DNA from: Puccinellia tenuiflora
Taxonomy: Eukaryota; Streptophyta; Magnoliopsida; Poales; Poaceae
DNA: 64,000 nt
Direction: 5' to 3'
NCBI GenBank assembly: GCA_012064385.1
Contig: QRDG01000408.1
Coordinates: forward strand, 632,925 to 696,924
Shown: piece after piece, positions 33,000-44,740 of the stretch
Numbering within the stretch: the first letter of the stretch is position 1
How the letters are laid out: every line of letters starts with the position of its first letter
Translations under genes and position numbers: made by a program
Notes under the pieces: generated by a model
What the model was told of the DNA's origin: nothing
Database searches by the model: none
Seen by the model: the letters and a program-made list of their open reading frames with translations, nothing else

Positions 33000-34280
33000 T
33001 AGTACACACAAGAGGACTCCATGTCAAAGGAATTTTTTTTTTAGATTTTATTCATTTTCTTTGAGTTTTTTTTAAATGGTCCAAATGACGAGCATGGCTA
33101 TTCGTTCAAAGATGTCGATTTTTTCAAAACTATCGATGTTTATATGAAATAATCACTACTTGTGTACCTTAAAATAATTTTTTTAAAAATTTCAGAGCAA
33201 ACTATCACACACTTGTAGCACAAATTGGAGAGAAATTAGCATAAAACCACCACTTTTGTGGCCGAGATCACCAAAAACCACCACTTAACGTTTGCGGGAC
33301 AGAAATCCACCGCTATTGAGATAGTTGTTTGCAATTCGGGCTAAAACTAGTCTGGCGGCGAATTGATACGCATTATGACAAGGGGGGCCCACATGTCAGG
33401 TTGACGTGGCGGTCCGCGGACGGTCGACTCTAACGGCCGTTAGTCCGTTACCCTCTGTAAGGTTGTAACCCTAACTCTGGACCGGTGTGTGCTCAGTTCT
33501 TTTCCCCGTCCTCCTCTGGCTCCCTCTCGCGACCGCTCTGTGCTCAGCTCGCCGGCGCAGCCCCCTCGTTCTCCGGCCGCCGCATCTGCTTCGCCGAAAT
33601 GCCGAGCTGGGGAGATGGCGAGAGTTCAGATGGTTCCTACCTGGGCGATGTGAGTCTGTCTCTCTTCCCCTTCTTATTGGTAGGGTTAGGGTTAGGGTTT
33701 CCGATTGGGGATTTTGCAATTTCTTTTGGTTGAGCTTCGTTTTCACTGGTAGTTTTTTCAATTTGGTAGGTCACTGAGCAAGATTATTCCCCTGATTCAA
33801 TTAGCGACCCAATTTTCTGCGGCATTGATGTCGATGCAAGTGTGGTGTGTCAACATATAAAAGCATCAGTGAAATCCACAGCCACAGGAAACAGTTTATC
33901 CTCACTTGCATCATCAGTTATGTAAGTCAGACCACCTTCATCAACAGCTAACAATACTGGCTCAGTAAGTTGGACCTGTGGTTCACATGTATCCATGTTC
34001 AAACCAACTGGTGCTGCTGCATGTAAAACATGTCTAGATACGGAAGGAAAGAGAAATGCTAAAACATCTTATATTTTAATACGGAGGGAGTAGTACACAT
34101 AAGAGGACTCCATGCCAAAGGATTTATTTTTTCGAGGTTTTCTTCATTTTCTTTGAGTTTTATTTTTTGAAAAAATGGTTCAAATGGCGAGCAATGGCTA
34201 TTCGTTGAAAGAGGTCCAATTTTTCAAAACTATCGACGGTTCAATAAAATAATCACTACTTGTGTACCTTAAAATGATTT
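33000..34280. repeat. pair of ~190-bp direct repeats flanking a Mutator-like gene fragment
   Basis: 33000-33190 and 34090-34280 are clearly similar (shared AGAGGACTCCATG, TTTCAAAACTATCGA, AATCACTACTTGTGTACC). Between them, 33236-33330 has the CCACCACTTTTG-type words seen at ends of grass Mutator-like elements. 33485-33925 is a GC-rich gene start (see next entry). A MITE-like arm ending in CGGAGGGAG is at about 34055-34090. Neither arm is accompanied by a clean target duplication. Confidence 0.5.
33599..33925 (+). pseudogene. two-exon start of an unidentified gene carried in the CACTA spacer
   Basis: ATG at 33599 begins MPSWGDGESSDGSYLGD, ending at a GTGAGT donor at 33650. A TTGGTAG acceptor at 33769 leads to a second open exon (VTEQDYSPDSISDPIFCGID...) that reaches a stop at 33923, or a GTAAGT donor overlapping it. 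CT-rich sequence and a telomere-like GGGTTAGGGTTAGGG lie in the intron. It resembles the first exons of proteins carried by Mutator-like elements, but no diagnostic domain is present. It is a truncated fragment with opposite orientation to the CACTA genes. Confidence 0.4.
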
Positions 34281-35202
34281 TTAGAAAAAAATTCAATGTG
34301 CGAAATTACGTAGAAAGCTGGAAGAATCCTAATATTTATGGATTATCCATCAAATATGGACTAATTTGTGTGAAAATTAGATGGGTTTCATTTTGCACCA
34401 TATTTTTGTTTGCGCACGACACTTCCATTTAATCGGGCAAGGTCGTGGTGGCCTCGTCTATTCGGGCTGATGGAATTACAGAGCGGAATATGTTGCGGCT
34501 TGCGGTGGGGAGGTGGTGGCTGCCAGCGGCTGTGTGTGGCAACCCGGTCGCCGCCTACTGGCGGTGGATATGGCCGCGATCTGCTCACTACAATGTTACT
34601 GATGGTGGTGCGGGTCCATGCGAGGCGAGGGTTCGTACACTAGCCCTACAATATGATCTAGTTCGCATGGAAAAAATTACGTGTACACATCATATTTTGG
34701 GTAAAAAATTCAAATATATGCAAATTTTAATCTATTATTTGGAATTAACTCCAAAATAATAAGTCTCATATGGTGTCACTTATTATATATAGAATGGCCC
34801 CTCGCATCTAGAAGGAACATTGGAAGGCATGTCACAGCTCATTTATCTGAAAAATGCCATACATGTCCGGGGAGCATGTTCTCGGTCAGCAGAAAGCCTT
34901 TCACCCGGACTCTGAACCAAAGTGCAGCTACTACTGCATATTAAGTTGGGGGAAATTTGGGCAGCACCTCCCCAGTATATAGAGCAAACTGGACATTAGA
35001 AACAAGTTGACATAATAATAATCAATAGTTCTACAACTTTAAGACGTGTATACCATTGTGAACCCAAATGAGCAAAACGTCAAGAAACAAGCAAAACTGA
35101 TGCATTGTCACTTCAAGACAGTTGGAGGGAGGATACATGAGCCATTAGAAAATCATGAAACAAGAAAAAAAGTTCATGAAAATGCAAACGTGAGAGAACA
35201 TG
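34281..35202. other. spacer between the two CACTA genes
   Basis: AT-rich DNA with one GC-rich patch (34430-34640) of unknown origin. Nothing codable is supported. Confidence 0.5.
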
Positions 35203-38200
35203 CTAAACTTCATCATCACTTGAGTGCTCACTTATGTTTCCACTCAACGTGTCATCATCCTGTTCATCCTCGTCGGTGGCACTATCTTCATCATTGTTCT
35301 CGGCATTCTTCTCAATCTCAGCAACGATTTTAGGATCAACAGGCGTGCCTTCTTCATCATCACGGCTAAATGTTTGAAACAACGGATCAACATTGTTCAC
35401 CGTAAAAGCTGGCGCAGCGATATCTTCTTGGTATGCATCTGTAGCATCGAGATCACCTGTCTCTGATTCGGGAACATCATACAAATGTCTATGACTGAAA
35501 GTCTGCACCACTTTCCAGTCTTTTCCATGGTATGTGTCCTCCATGTAAAACACCTGCTCCGCTTGAGAAGCCAATATGAAGGGATCCTTCTTGTGGCGAA
35601 GAGCCTTATGGTTCAGACTTTTGAAGTACCCATCATCTCTCAACCCAGTCGTCTTGCTAGTAATATCATACCAGTCACAACGAAACAAAAAGATTGACCT
35701 ATCACCATGCTTGTTTTTTGGGTACATCAACTCAAGAACTTCCTTCAGAACACCATAGTACATAATCTCTGCACCATTTTCATATGCCTTTACCATGATG
35801 CCTGAATTTTGAGTTCTTCTCTTCCTCTCACGATCCAGAGTGTGATACCGAACACCATCCACGTTGCAGGCAGAGTACACCAGTAAACGCTTGTCCGGGC
35901 CACATGATAGTGAGTACAAATCCTCTGAAACGTTCTGCTCTCCTATATTGTGAATCTGTCACAGGATGATCACACATCAAAATGGTTACGTTAAGGAAAT
36001 CATTAGTGCAAGATGGATATAACACACACAAAAACAAATAACTTACATGCTTCTCAAACCATGTAGGGAATTCTTTCTTCAGTGTCTGGTCAATGTTAGT
36101 CACACCTTTCATTTGTAATTCTTCTCGGCAAACCCTATTATCACAAGCACAAAATAAACACATTAAAATTCCTTATCTTTAGGAGTGAACCACATAATAT
36201 GCATAAAGATGACAAGAATACTTACTTCATGTACTTCTCTACTTCGCCACAATTATTAAGCACGTACCAAACCATTTGGTCGTAGTCGGTATCATAAGTA
36301 TTGAGTTTTGACGCACCAAACCCTTTTGCGGCCGTTGAAAAAACTCCTAGTTCACCAGGAGAAACAATCCTCTTCCCATCCTTGTTTCTATCTTCTTTGT
36401 TAAATCGTGTCTCAATATTTGTAAGATATCTGGAGCAATAGGACAAGCACTCATCCACGACATATGCCTCCGCAATTGACCCTTCTGGCTTTGCCCTGTT
36501 ACGAACAGTTCCCTTTAGGTACCCAAGCCTTCTTTCTATTGGATACATCCATCCATAATGTACGGGCCCCCTCAAAATTGCCTCTTCAGGAAGGTGAACA
36601 GCTAAATGAACCATGACATCAAAGAAGGCGGGTGGAAAAATCCTCTCAAGCTTGCTAAGAATTATAGGAATGTCATCCTTCATCTGGTGAAGCACATCAA
36701 CTCTAAGAGTTTTTGAGCACAACTGCCTGAAAAAATTACCAAGTTCTGCAATGGCCTCATATATGTCCTTTCTCACAAGCCCTCTCAGTGCAGCCGGTAT
36801 AACTTGCTGCAGTAGTATGTGACAGTCATGGGTCTTCAGCCCATGCACTTTACATGTTTCAAGGTCCACACACCTTGCTAGATTAGCAGCATACCCATCT
36901 GGGAATTTCACATTCGCTATATACTCGCAGAATTTTCTCTTATTCTCCTTGGTGAGATTATATTCTGCTTTTTTCTTCACCATTCCACCCTTCCCATCAG
37001 GTTTCAAATGCAGATCTTTCCTGATTCCTAACTTTTGCAAATCTATCCTGGCATTTACTGTATCCTTATTCTTTCCATCAATCTCCAATAGCGTCCCAAG
37101 TATATTGTCACATATGTTCTTCTCAACATGCATTACATCAATGTTGTATGCTAATTTCAGGTTTGACCAATATGGCAGATCATATAGGCTCACCTTCTGA
37201 CTCCAATTTGGTTCATCTTTCTGAGTGCGTTTTCGCTTCTTATTTCCCGGATACTTCCCTGGTTTGAAATCCTTAACTTTCTCTAACTTATCCAACACTT
37301 CAGCATTTGTGAACTTACGAGGTTTCTCTCGTTTCTCAACCGACCCGTTGAAATCCTTGCTTTTCCTAAAATGATGATCAGCGTGAAGAAATCTGCGATG
37401 CCCAACATACCCAATCTTGTTTTTCAAAGCCTGGTAGCAAGGGTTCTCATCACAGTGCACACATGCATAATAGCCTCTAGTGCTACGCCCTGATAGAGTG
37501 GCTAATCCAGGGTAATCATGAATAGACCACAAGAACGCAGCATGCAGAGGAAATGAATCATCAGTCAATGCATCATATGTTTCCACACCGGTTCCCCAAA
37601 GTTTCATCATATCTGCTATCAGCGGCTGCATAAATACATGGAACTCCTTTCCAGGTGCTTTTTTTCCTGGAATAAGCAAAGACATCATGAAATTGGATTG
37701 GTCCATGCACATCCACGGAGGGAAGTTGTATGGGATGACAAAAACTGGCCACATACTATATGAGCTACTCATGTTTCCAAAGGGGTTGAATCCATCTGTG
37801 GCAATACCAAGCCTAATGTTACGTGCATCTTTAGCAAACCAACCATACTCCCTGTCAAAGTGCTTCCATGCTTCACCATCAGCAGGGTGTCTCATAACAT
37901 CTTTCTCGGCGACCCTCTTCTCCTTGTGCCACCTAGCATCCGTCGAGTGTTCCTTTGACACAAAAAATCTTTGAAGCCTAGGGATTATAGGAAAGTACCT
38001 AAGAACCTTGTGGGGTACCTTTTTCCTTCCCTCTGCATCTTTCCATCTTGATGTCCCACACTCAGGACAATGGATGTTGTTGGCATAGTTCCCCCAAAAC
38101 AATGCACAATCAAACTTGCATACATGAATAGTCTCATAACCAAGCCCAACTTCGCGTAGAACACTCTTAGCTGTTGTGTATGATTTTGGTATATCAGCAT

Positions 38201-38738
38201 GTGGAAACGCCGCGCTGATCACCTCAAGAAATGCATTGAATGCTCTGTTTGTAACCCGGTTGTATGACTTGACATGGAGGAGCTTAATAATGAACGATAA
38301 TCGTGTGAAATCGCTGCATCCTTCGTAAAGTTCTTTCTTGGCTTCCTCAATTAGCTTGGAATAGAGGTTTGGCTGACCCTCACCTCGCCTTCCAGACCTA
38401 GCCAGATCATCTACCAGATACGAAACATCATCTCGATTGTCTTCATCAAAGTCATCGTCATCGGACGTGTATGCAACATCCTCCATATTACCCCCTTCAT
38501 CATCACTCAATGATTCACCATGAAAAATCCACCTTGTATATGTGTCAGACATACCAGCGCACTGTACGTGCTCCTCAACAACTGACTGGCTCTGGAGTTG
38601 CAGATTCAGGCAGTTTCGGCAGGGGCATAGCACGTCTTGATTTTCTTCGAAATTTTGGCGAACAACATCCATAAACTCCTCAACACCTTTCAAGTACGGT
38701 GCCGTGAAACGAGTCCCGTGTATCCAGCTTCTGTCCAT
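35203..38738 (-). CDS. TNP2-type CACTA transposase, three exons, intact
   Basis: Exons on the minus strand, 36226-38738, 36047-36134 and 35203-35955, have GT..AG borders and total 3354 nt, giving an unbroken 1117-aa frame. Order: N-terminal transposase-associated domain (MDRSWIHGTRF, CPCRNCLNL, TYTRWIFHGE); acidic stretch; zinc-ribbon-like HCPECGTSRW; the large transposase_21/tnp2 core (GIATDGFNPFGNMSSSYSMW, LPPWMCM-equivalent FPPWMCM, LIPGKKAPGKEF, HDYPGLATLSGRSTRGYYAC, NIDVMHVEKNICDNILGTLL); a DUF4218-type region (IFPPAFFDVMVHLAVHL, GPVHYGWMYPIERRLGYLKG); and a DUF4216-type C-terminus (FLFRCDWYDI, FILASQAEQVFYMED), ending in an acidic tail. TNP2 cuts at the CACTA ends in the nucleus. The start chosen is the ATG directly after a TTGTAG acceptor; a longer frame begins 20 codons earlier in presumed intron. 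Confidence 0.9.
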
Positions 38739-39735
38739 TCTCCTACAACAAATTAATATACTTGTGAGAAAAAATATGCTTACACCATAAACTAGCACAC
38801 ATATGACATCTGAAAAATATTTACTTTCATAAACAATACAATATTCCTCGTATTTCCTACATTCACAAAAATCTGAAAACTAAAGACTTTGATCATAACA
38901 CTTTCAACATGTTTGTTGTTCTGTCTAACACATGACAGATTGATTAATCATTTCACAGAAACTATCATTTACCATTAAGCCTAGCAAGCACAATTTTTTT
39001 TTTCGGTACATGCAAAACATCTCCCACAACTTTAATCTTCAGACTATAATTTACTCCGATTGTAACCAGGGCCTAAAAACTACAAAGATAAATAACCGTG
39101 TGCAGACTGTCCAACCAATCTTTGCAACTTAATAGTCTATATGCAATACCTGAAACATGCTGTTCAACTTTTATTCAAGAGCATCTCGAAAATATGGACA
39201 GATCAAACCAGGTTTTAAGTCAAATATAAATGTCTATAAGCCAACTAGAGCACTTCCTCTAACTGAACAACGGTGAAGTTATGTGCTGCAAATTGGTTAC
39301 ATCCGTCTGTGGCTATCAGCTATAAGATATTCCGAGCATATCTAATTAACAGGAGCTATGCATCTGCACATAGAGATTAGTATTTGGAACCAAACTGAAC
39401 AACGCCTAAACAATAATACTAAACTCGTTAGCACTTTAAACAGAGGATACACAGCTATAACGATTATATTGTTCTATAAAACAGATTCACGTGCGGAGAG
39501 AAAGGGCAAAACTACTATGCGGTAGCACGTACGAGATCCGGCACCGACGCCGTGTGCCCGCTGAATAGGGAGGAGGAGCCGGTCTGCTTCAACAAGGTGG
39601 GGCGGCGGCCAGATGACCAAGAAGGTGCGGCGGCTGCTTCGGGAACAGCACGGCGTCTCGATGATCAACGAGACGAGGCCGCCGATGTCACGCCGTACCC
39701 GATCACAATAAACCAAGTATGTTCGGTTACGATTC
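38739..39735. other. CACTA leader upstream of tnp2
   Basis: This is presumed 5' untranslated exon and intron of the tnp2 gene, AT-rich. The GC-rich part near 39500-39735 probably marks the first exon or promoter. No open frame is credible. Confidence 0.4.
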
Positions 39736-39751
39736 TGGCTCGGTTCGTTTT

Positions 39752-40752
39752 TTTTTTTTTTGATAGTGGTTCTTCCCAGCGAGCGAACATACAACAGAAA
39801 AACAAGAGAAAGAACAGACGCACGCTGAAGAACACAGAAGAAGGAACTCAGAGCAACTGCGACAAACGCCAAGAAAAACCTGGAGACTTGACCGCTGAAC
39901 CACCGCTCCACCTGCAAGCAACTTCTTCGTCGCCGGAGAAGAAGCCCAGGCCGCCACCAAACTCCGGGAAGAGAACACCCCCACTCTTGTAGAAAGCCGC
40001 ATGAGCCGTCCGCCGCAGGCGACGAAACCGAGAACGTTGAACACGCACGGCCAAGGCGCTTCCTTCCCGCTTCCGCCCAACTTCCATCAACCCTGCCCTG
40101 AGCAGGACCATCTTCCTGCCGGAGCTGTCACCAGAAGACCTCGCCCGCCATGAACCACCCCCCTCGCCACCACGGCAGGCCAGGGCACAACGAAGCAAGA
40201 TCTTCAGAGAACAGAGCCAACTGAACCAAGCGCTCATCCCCTCGCCACCACGGCCGGCCGGAGAAGGCAGATCAGCGCTCGAGAAGCCGGTGAGCACCTC
40301 CGAGAACCACGAGATGAAGCTCCTGTACAAGCTCCGTGGCTCCGCGTCGACGCCGGAGCACGCGTCGCCACGACGGCGAAGCCAGAGCACAAAATCCAAG
40401 ACGAAGCCGTCACCACCGCTGCTCCGGCTTCGACAGGACAGGCTGCATCTCGATCTGCCCGTGACCGCCGCCACGCAGGTCAGCAAGAGCAGATCAAGAG
40501 CAAACTTATTCGCCGCCGCCCCCATCCCAACAACGCCGCGACGGAGGATGACCGAAACCTAAACAAACTAGCTAAAAACAACTAGCTGTACACAGATCCA
40601 GCCGGCGATTCAGACCCCCTCCCCCCTCCGACGGCACCCAGGCCGACGGACGGAAGGAGGGCGGCGGAATCGCCGGCGGAAGAGCGGTCGCCCTCTGGAT
40701 CGCCTTCCTTTACTGTAGAAGGGAGGGGAACGAGAGAGGGGAAAAGATACGT
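39752..40752 (-). mobile_element. 1.0-kb poly(A) retro-insertion in the CACTA leader
   Basis: A T-run at the left (a poly(A) tail on the minus strand) and exact 16-bp flanking copies of TGGCTCGGTTCGTTTT (39736-39751 and 40753-40768) show target-primed reverse-transcription insertion, antisense to the window. The body is GC-rich. Minus-strand frames up to 225 codons lack any recognised domain. It may be a 5' region of a LINE, a short non-autonomous LINE derivative, or a processed cDNA. Confidence 0.75.
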
Positions 40753-40999
40753 TGGCTCGGTTCGTTTTGTTCCTTTATGTTAAGTAATCACTAGACCAAT
40801 AGCATGACAGCAAGTTCTCCCTGGATTGTTGGTATTGCGCCGCGCGGACGCATGGGACGCACTCTGGTTCGACCTCCTGCGGTCGCAATTTTGACCAAGG
40901 CAATTTTTTACCCTTACACTCCACGTTCTTTACCGAGGGGAAAAAAAAGTTCTTACGTGCCATATATTAAACAGTAAAAAAATTCATCCGCGGTGTAAA

Positions 41000-41274
41000 T
41001 TAATACATGACAAAATACTAGCGTCACCGGTTGATTTATTCTGTGACTCAAGCATGTTACCGGTTGATTTATTCTGTGACTCAAACATGTTCGTCATGCA
41101 AAATATAAAAAACATCACAGAATGTGGTAAGGAGTGACAGTGATTATGTGGCCGTCACAGATTTGGAGGAATATGTGACACTAGGTGTGTAACGTCACAC
41201 ATTACCATATTCCGTGACGTTATGAATCATTGTCATGAGGATTTTTGTCACGGTATATCAGATCTCTTGTAGTG
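41000..41274. repeat. inner CACTA right subterminal repeats and terminal inverted repeat
   Basis: GTGAC/GTCAC words are repeated up to the terminus. A 32-bp tandem duplication (ACCGGTTGATTTATTCTGTG and onward, about 41027-41091) lies at the inner edge. Confidence 0.8.
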
Positions 41275-41397
41275 AGGGACGGGAATTATAGACCCAATTA
41301 ATACATAAATTACAGACCCAATTTATACATAAATATTATATACAGAAATAAATGAAGGTAAATAAAGAAATAAGTAAAACTAAAAAAAAAATACATA

Positions 41398-41703
41398 TAC
41401 GCTGACGGTTATGCCGTCGGCGTCTATGTTACAAATACGCCGACGGCATAACCGTCGGCGTAGCTCCACAGGGAAGACGGCCGTTTCTTAACCGTTTGGG
41501 CGGCCGTTAGTGGGGCCTCTTTCGCCGACGGTGTAATTGACGCCGACGGCCGCCGTCGGCGTATGTAAGTCTACGCCGACGGGGTTTATTACGCCGACGG
41601 GCCGTCCGTCGGCTTTCTCGGCTTCCATTATACGCCGACGGCCCCGACATTTGGCCGTCGGCGTATAAAAAGGCCGTCGGCGTGTTGACGTTTTCCCGTA
41701 GTG
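41398..41703. repeat. outer CACTA right subterminal repeats
   Basis: Clusters of CGCCGACGGC/GCCGTCGGCG identical in style to the left end run up to the terminus TTTTCCCGTAGTG. Confidence 0.85.
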
Positions 41704-43302
41704 CGCAGCTCATTGTTTCTAAGAGTAAGATGGAAAATGAAAAATTAGGTCAAGGCAGCAGATAACATAAACTAAGAAGAAACATCTAATAAACTGACAA
41801 TTGACGAATCAACTACACAAGGCAGAAAACATACAAAAGCAAGCTCAAAGGATCTTTACCGCATCAATTGTGAAATTTGGGGATCTATATATAATGCAAG
41901 TATGCCGCAAAGCTAAGACAAAATACCAATTCCAATTGATTAGCTACTGTGACACACCATCCATGCATGTGTATAATTCATGTCTGTAGCAAACGAACAT
42001 TAAATCAAATAAAATACTGCCCCATTTGAGTACTCATGTACTCTCATTTTTCAAAGTAATTTCTTCAGTGGTCGACATGAGCAGTTCAAAAGAAACATAT
42101 ATCTCTTTATAGTTACCCAACAACCAACCATGTACTTCCAAATTTCTAGCAACCGGAACTGCATACAACTTGGACATGCCTGAAGTATAAACAAATGGAC
42201 CAACACACATCAATCTGATTATATAATTTCTCAAATGCAATTTGTAGCTCATTAGTTACATGGCAATGGAGTATTGTAGAAGTACAACCGTTATAGTGAA
42301 AGTACAATCAACAAGGCCATGTGTGTCTCCTCTAACGGGCTTAATTAGCCAAGCTTGTCAACCAGAAACCAATCGGAACAGGAAACAAAGATACTATCAC
42401 ATGAACCACTACGACATACTATCGAGTTGTATTCTCAACTTCTGGATAGAGCAATAGCAAAAAAAATCGACAATCTGGAACATAAATAATAGCCTCCTTG
42501 AATAATAAATGTAAGTAACATGTGATGCATTTGACGTCACATAGTTCAAATCTCTTCACCTCTAATTCTAAAGTTCTTGGTCCACACACACTTAGATCGA
42601 GATACTAAAGGATAACTTTATAATCCCTTTGTAACAAAAGAACTGCGGTATATCTTACCTCTGAGAAGGAAATTATAAGGAAGGCTATCCTCCAGGAATC
42701 AGTTTTTCACAGTGCATGAAACTGCTACTTCTGTAGACTTAGTATTCAGAATATAAACAGGCAATTATATTGCCCAGTTTCTTTTTTTTTTGACATAATT
42801 ATTCTGCTATTTAGTGCTCGAGCTAAGTTTGTCCTTTTTGCACCTACATATATTTTGCGCATTATGCAATCTTAGGCTCTGCTTTGAACCTAGATGATTC
42901 TTGTAGGAATTTCTTCGGAACCCCATACTGAAGAGTGGATGTTTCCTCTTCTACGAAAATCCTATGTTTCAAAGGTGAAACAAATGTTACAAAAAGTGAA
43001 ATAAACTTGGTAAGTTTGTTATATATTAAAGAAAAGAATCACTATAGAAGCTAATGGTACAAATAGCAAAATGTCTCGGATGAACTTGTGCATCACCGTT
43101 TCCTCTAAAGCTATTCTCCAAACTTGCCACTGAATTCGTATTAACTCCAGTTGTTAATACTTAATGATGAGAGCAATATTCCTGGAACTGTCATTGGTAT
43201 ATTTGAATGTTCAGCAGAATTTATTTCTATCTCAAACAACTAAAGTCATATGTAACCATAGTACCGATGAGCTAACCTCTCCTCTAGTTGCAGTACGTAG
43301 TA
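41704..43302 (-). other. intergenic DNA with one exon-like minus-strand segment
   Basis: It is mostly AT-rich. On the minus strand, 42862-42961 follows a CATAG acceptor and encodes an open stretch including VEEETSTLQYGVPKKF, ending in a TAA. Just upstream (about 43060-43170) another open stretch reads VNTNSVASLENSFRGNG. They could be the last exons of an unidentified, probably decayed gene. No family was recognised. Confidence 0.25.
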
Positions 43303-43322
43303 CCCATTGGGATCAAAAGTAA

Positions 43323-43487
43323 AAAAGGACAAACCCAAGTGCATAGAGGCTCCCACACAAGGTGGGGTTTGGGAAGGGATTATAGGAACCTAGTCTTACC
43401 ACTGCAAAGTGCAGTGCAGGGAGGTTGGTTCGAACCAAGGACCTCTTGGCACAAGTGGGGAGTACCTCACCACTGCACCAAGGCCTG
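43323..43487 (-). mobile_element. Au-type SINE (tRNA-derived), minus strand
   Basis: Read on the minus strand, it has a tRNA-like head with an A-box-type GGTGCAGTGGTGAG and B-box GGTTCGAACC, then CACCTTGTGTGGGAGCC, and a T-rich 3' end, matching the Au SINE known from Aegilops and wheat. Flanking 20-bp copies of CCCATTGGGRTCAAAAGTAA (43303-43322 and 43488-43507, one mismatch) are the target duplication. Box A and B would be internal RNA polymerase III promoter elements. Confidence 0.9.
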
Positions 43488-43559
43488 CCCATTGGGGTCA
43501 AAAGTAAGACCAAACAAAAGAGTTTGTTGAGTCTAAACCGGATGATTAGGATTTAAACC

Positions 43560-44740
43560 GTCAGACTGAATGATAAATTAACAGAGTATCCTACACAATG
43601 AATGTACATTCACAAGAAAGGATGTCTATATTCATTCCCTTATATAAGGAGCAGATCTGTGTTCAGCACCAAGAATTTAATCGGAATTCTATGTACAAGC
43701 CACAGAATCCACCGACGGAAGCAACATCTAGGGAAGAGGCGGTGCAGTTTCAGGGCGGGATTTGGCCAGAGAAGTTGTGCCTCCAACGGTAGCTTGATCT
43801 GCAATACGGTGAGGCAATGGGGCAGAGGCGCATAATCCCCATAGCCCGGCTTCCAAAGTCGGCAAGCGCATGCCCCCAAGGCCCCAATCCCCATGAGTCT
43901 TTAGGGGAACACCGACGGCAGGGAACCGCTCCGCCCTGACGGCCTCCAGGCCAAGATGGACGCACTGCAGCAACGTCCAATCTCAGGAAGAAGTGGACAC
44001 GACACACCTGTAGCAATGGAGAGAAGACACGCGATTTGAGGAACGGAGGACGGAGCCAAAACCGAGGCCTCTCCAGTGAAGGAGGTAGAAGAAGACCAGC
44101 TAGCCGACGAGGGCAGGGGTCCAATGAACCTAAAACAAGAAGACCGTCCTGGCAGAGAAGCACAAACCGAGAGAGCGACGGTGGTCGAGCAGCTGAAGAA
44201 CGCGGCCCCGACCGCCACCAGCCCAACAGAAACGCATTCAGCCCCAGACACAAACAGCTGCCGCACACCTGCAGGAACAAAACGAACACGATGTAAGCAA
44301 CCAACACCGAAACAAGCCACCGAAGAAATGAAGCCACCGCCGGCGAAAAATGTTGAAAATAGGCTTGTACCAGGCTCTCTTGAAGAGGCCCAAGCGACAC
44401 AACCACCGAGAGCCATTCCCAAATCGCCATTCCCCACAACAATGGGGCAGCACACCAGCCGCTGCAGCGCCGTCTAGATAGATCTAGCAACGAAGCAAAT
44501 GAAACAACCTGCAAAACGGAATCACAGCTGCGGCCCGGCCCAGCCGCCCAGCACCACCACGAACCGAGGAGGCAAACCAACCTATGAACCGACCCAGTAC
44601 CAGGCCCACAGACCAGCCTCACAAACAAAGTCAAAGCTACACTGATAGGCGGGCCCAAAACTGAGAAGACTCCACAACGCAGGAATTCTGTTAGGATTAG
44701 GGATTGGAGGGGATTTATAATTTCCATGAAACCCTAATGA
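43560..44740. other. GC-rich block, possible retroelement or gene 5' region
   Basis: The minus strand starts CCCTAATCCTAAC-like and contains several long overlapping open frames (up to 325 codons) without domains. Frames on both strands and in several phases are open, so none is trusted. It could be a decayed 5' region of a non-LTR element or a captured gene start. Confidence 0.35.

Larger units (their letters stand above)
28268..41274 (-). mobile_element. inner CACTA (En/Spm) element, complete, 13.0 kb
   Basis: The ends are 28-bp terminal inverted repeats (CACTACAAGRGATCTGATAT and 8 more bases, two mismatches between ends). The flanking 3-bp target duplication is AGG (28265-28267 and 41275-41277). 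Subterminal GTCAC/GTGAC-rich regions lie at both ends. On the minus strand, reading inward from the right end, come a leader with a 1-kb retro-insertion, an intact three-exon tnp2 gene, a spacer, and an intact seven-exon second gene. Both proteins needed for En/Spm-type transposition therefore appear to be encoded. It sits inside the outer CACTA and so is younger than it. Confidence 0.92.
23624..41703 (-). mobile_element. outer CACTA element (non-autonomous), split by the inner CACTA
   Basis: The left end CACTACGGGAAAGCC (23624) and the right end, inverted, CACTACGGGAAAACG (41703) share a 12-bp terminal repeat. They are flanked by a 3-bp target duplication, CGC (23621-23623 and 41704-41706). 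Both subterminal regions are packed with CGCCGACGGC/GCCGTCGGCG palindromes. The inner CACTA occupies 13.0 kb of the total; without it the element is about 5.1 kb. Coding remnants are only the 3' part of tnp2, on the minus strand. It also hosts a Mutator-type element and a three-copy direct repeat where the tnp2 5' part should be. Confidence 0.9.

Noticed and set aside
39848..40525. 225-codon minus-strand ORF in the retro-insertion
   Set aside because: No recognised domain, Arg/Ser/Gly-rich composition typical of GC-rich non-coding sequence, and it overlaps other open frames.
43306..43500. tRNA gene on the minus strand (A- and B-box like motifs)
   Set aside because: No cloverleaf or anticodon arm of a real tRNA; the target duplication and T-rich tail show a tRNA-derived SINE.
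43750..44727. 325-codon minus-strand ORF
   Set aside because: Other long frames overlap it in several phases on both strands, and no domain or conserved motif is visible; GC-rich chance frame.
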